DNA from: Peribacillus deserti
GTDB lineage: Bacteria; Bacillota; Bacilli; Bacillales; DSM-1321
NCBI RefSeq assembly: GCF_016909175.1
Contig: NZ_JAFBFI010000005.1
Span: 1 to 64,000 of the forward strand
Direction of reading: 5' to 3'
Length of the DNA: 64,000 nt
The translations under genes and the position numbers were made by a program. Positions 63,392 to 64,000 of this stretch are shown in pieces. Positions within the stretch are counted from its first letter, which is position 1, and each line of letters begins with the position of its first letter. Below the pieces are notes generated by a model that did not search any database, was not told the DNA's origin, and saw nothing but the letters and a program-made list of their open reading frames with translations.

Positions 63392-64000
63392 ATGAAAAAT
63401 TATATGGTATATGATGTTGGGGGCAGTAAGGTTAAATATGCAGTTATTAATGAAAATGGCGATTTTCTATTTAAGGGAGATTACCCTTCAGCTCAGAATG
63501 ACTTTGAACAATTTCAGACAGATATTATAGAAGTCACACTGAAAAATAAGGAACTCTTTAATATAGAGGGCATAGCGTTCAGCTGCCCTGGTGGAGTTGA
63601 CAGCGATACCGGGATAATCGGCGGAGCAAGCGCCCTTCCCTGCATCCACGGACCTAATTTCAAAGAAATTTTCGGTTTCGCAGCGGGTCTGCCTGTAGAA
63701 ATTGAAAACGATGCCAATTGCGCTGCATTGGGAGAGGTTTGGAAAGGGGCAGCCAGCGAAAACCAGAATGTAATGTTTACCGTGATCGGTACTGGAATCG
63801 GCGGCGCTGTAATCAAAGACCGCAAAATCCATAAAGGTGCAAACCTGCACGGCGGAGAAATCGGTTATATGGTCTTGAATGTGATTGATGAAAATGGTGA
63901 ATATACTTTTAAAACTTGGAGCGAATTAGCTGCAACTGGCTCCCTTGTCAAGAAAGTCGCTAAAATTAAGGGGTTACAGGCACATGAATTAAACGGCCAG
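63392..64000 (+). CDS. ROK-family sugar kinase, N-terminal part (runs off the window)
   Basis: The frame opens at ATG 63392 after AAGGAGG and continues to the window end (203 codons, no stop). Features are the phosphate loop VYDVGGSKVKYAVI, the catalytic Asp in IENDANCAALGE, and the ROK signature GTGIGGAVI...HGGEIGY. The CxCGxxGC zinc motif is not in the visible part. Without it, the protein resembles beta-glucoside or N-acetylmannosamine/mannose kinases more than glucokinase. It follows the alpha-galactosidase gene closely (39 bases) and could phosphorylate hexoses or disaccharides from mannan breakdown. The C-terminus is not in view. Confidence 0.88.
   Translation, partial: MKNYMVYDVGGSKVKYAVINENGDFLFKGDYPSAQNDFEQFQTDIIEVTLKNKELFNIEGIAFSCPGGVDSDTGIIGGASALPCIHGPNFKEIFGFAAGLPVEIENDANCAALGEVWKGAASENQNVMFTVIGTGIGGAVIKDRKIHKGANLHGGEIGYMVLNVIDENGEYTFKTWSELAATGSLVKKVAKIKGLQAHELNGQ

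Overview
The window comes from a low-GC Gram-positive spore-former, most likely a Bacillaceae member related to Bacillus, Metabacillus or Cytobacillus. The evidence is a Bacillus-type 16S rRNA 5' end, AAGGAGG ribosome binding sites, frequent TTG and GTG starts, CcpA-type cre sites, a class IV (PhaR-PhaC) PHA synthase, and close relatives of Bacillus GuaD, GlpQ, YtxG, SpoIIM and YesL. Most genes lie on the minus strand, the same direction as the rRNA operon that enters at the left edge. This suggests the replication fork runs right to left here.

Layout. 1-680: 5' end of a 16S rRNA gene with its leader and tandem promoters. 685-3490: a decayed region with a symporter pseudogene, an intact MFS transporter and a ROK-regulator pseudogene. 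3495-6338: a two-gene unit of unknown function (a PUA/EVE-like protein plus an orphan-family protein) and a VanW-type lipoprotein. 6708-9219: the PHA synthase genes phaR-phaC, two small ORFs and a kinase-like protein. 9337-14250: cytochrome P450, alpha/beta hydrolase, guanine deaminase and a POT peptide transporter. 14318-19891: a complete beta-glucoside/chitobiose PTS operon (EIIB, EIIC, GH4 6-phospho-beta-glucosidase, EIIA, ChbG-type deacetylase) with a divergent GntR/UTRA regulator. It is followed by a secreted GH18 chitinase, so chitin/chito-oligosaccharide use is a coherent reading. 21783-31440: GlpQ, malic enzyme, hypothetical genes, an MFS drug exporter with a possible attenuator, YtxG, an oxidoreductase, a MITE-like element and a PatB-type C-S lyase. 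31955-36731: an EmrA/EmrB-like efflux pair with a MarR regulator, and a SpoIIM-like membrane protein with small partners.

37400-64000 is a plant beta-glycan region. It holds a secreted modular GH26 mannanase, an RluF-type pseudouridine synthase, an aldo-keto reductase, a sugar-efflux MFS, three GH1 enzymes with two oxidoreductases under cre control, a heterodimeric ABC exporter, a GDSL esterase, a YesL-like protein, an ABC sugar importer without its own ATPase, a GH36 alpha-galactosidase, and the start of a ROK sugar kinase. A plausible route is: mannanase cuts galactomannan outside; the ABC importer, using a shared MsmX-type ATPase, brings in galactosylated manno-oligosaccharides; alpha-galactosidase and an esterase remove decorations; a ROK kinase and the phospho-type GH1 enzymes handle the disaccharides. 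A short palindrome, TTAASTTAA, occurs in the two intergenic regions that flank the mannanase and the importer/galactosidase genes, and could be the site of a shared regulator.

The less expected items are the PUA/EVE-like plus orphan-family operon, the possible attenuator before the MFS gene, a membrane-peptide frame with a perfect Shine-Dalgarno but no normal start codon before the PTS operon, small proteins of 44 and 58 residues, and several intergenic stretches with unusual degenerate repeats. All statements are from reading the sequence; no database search was done.
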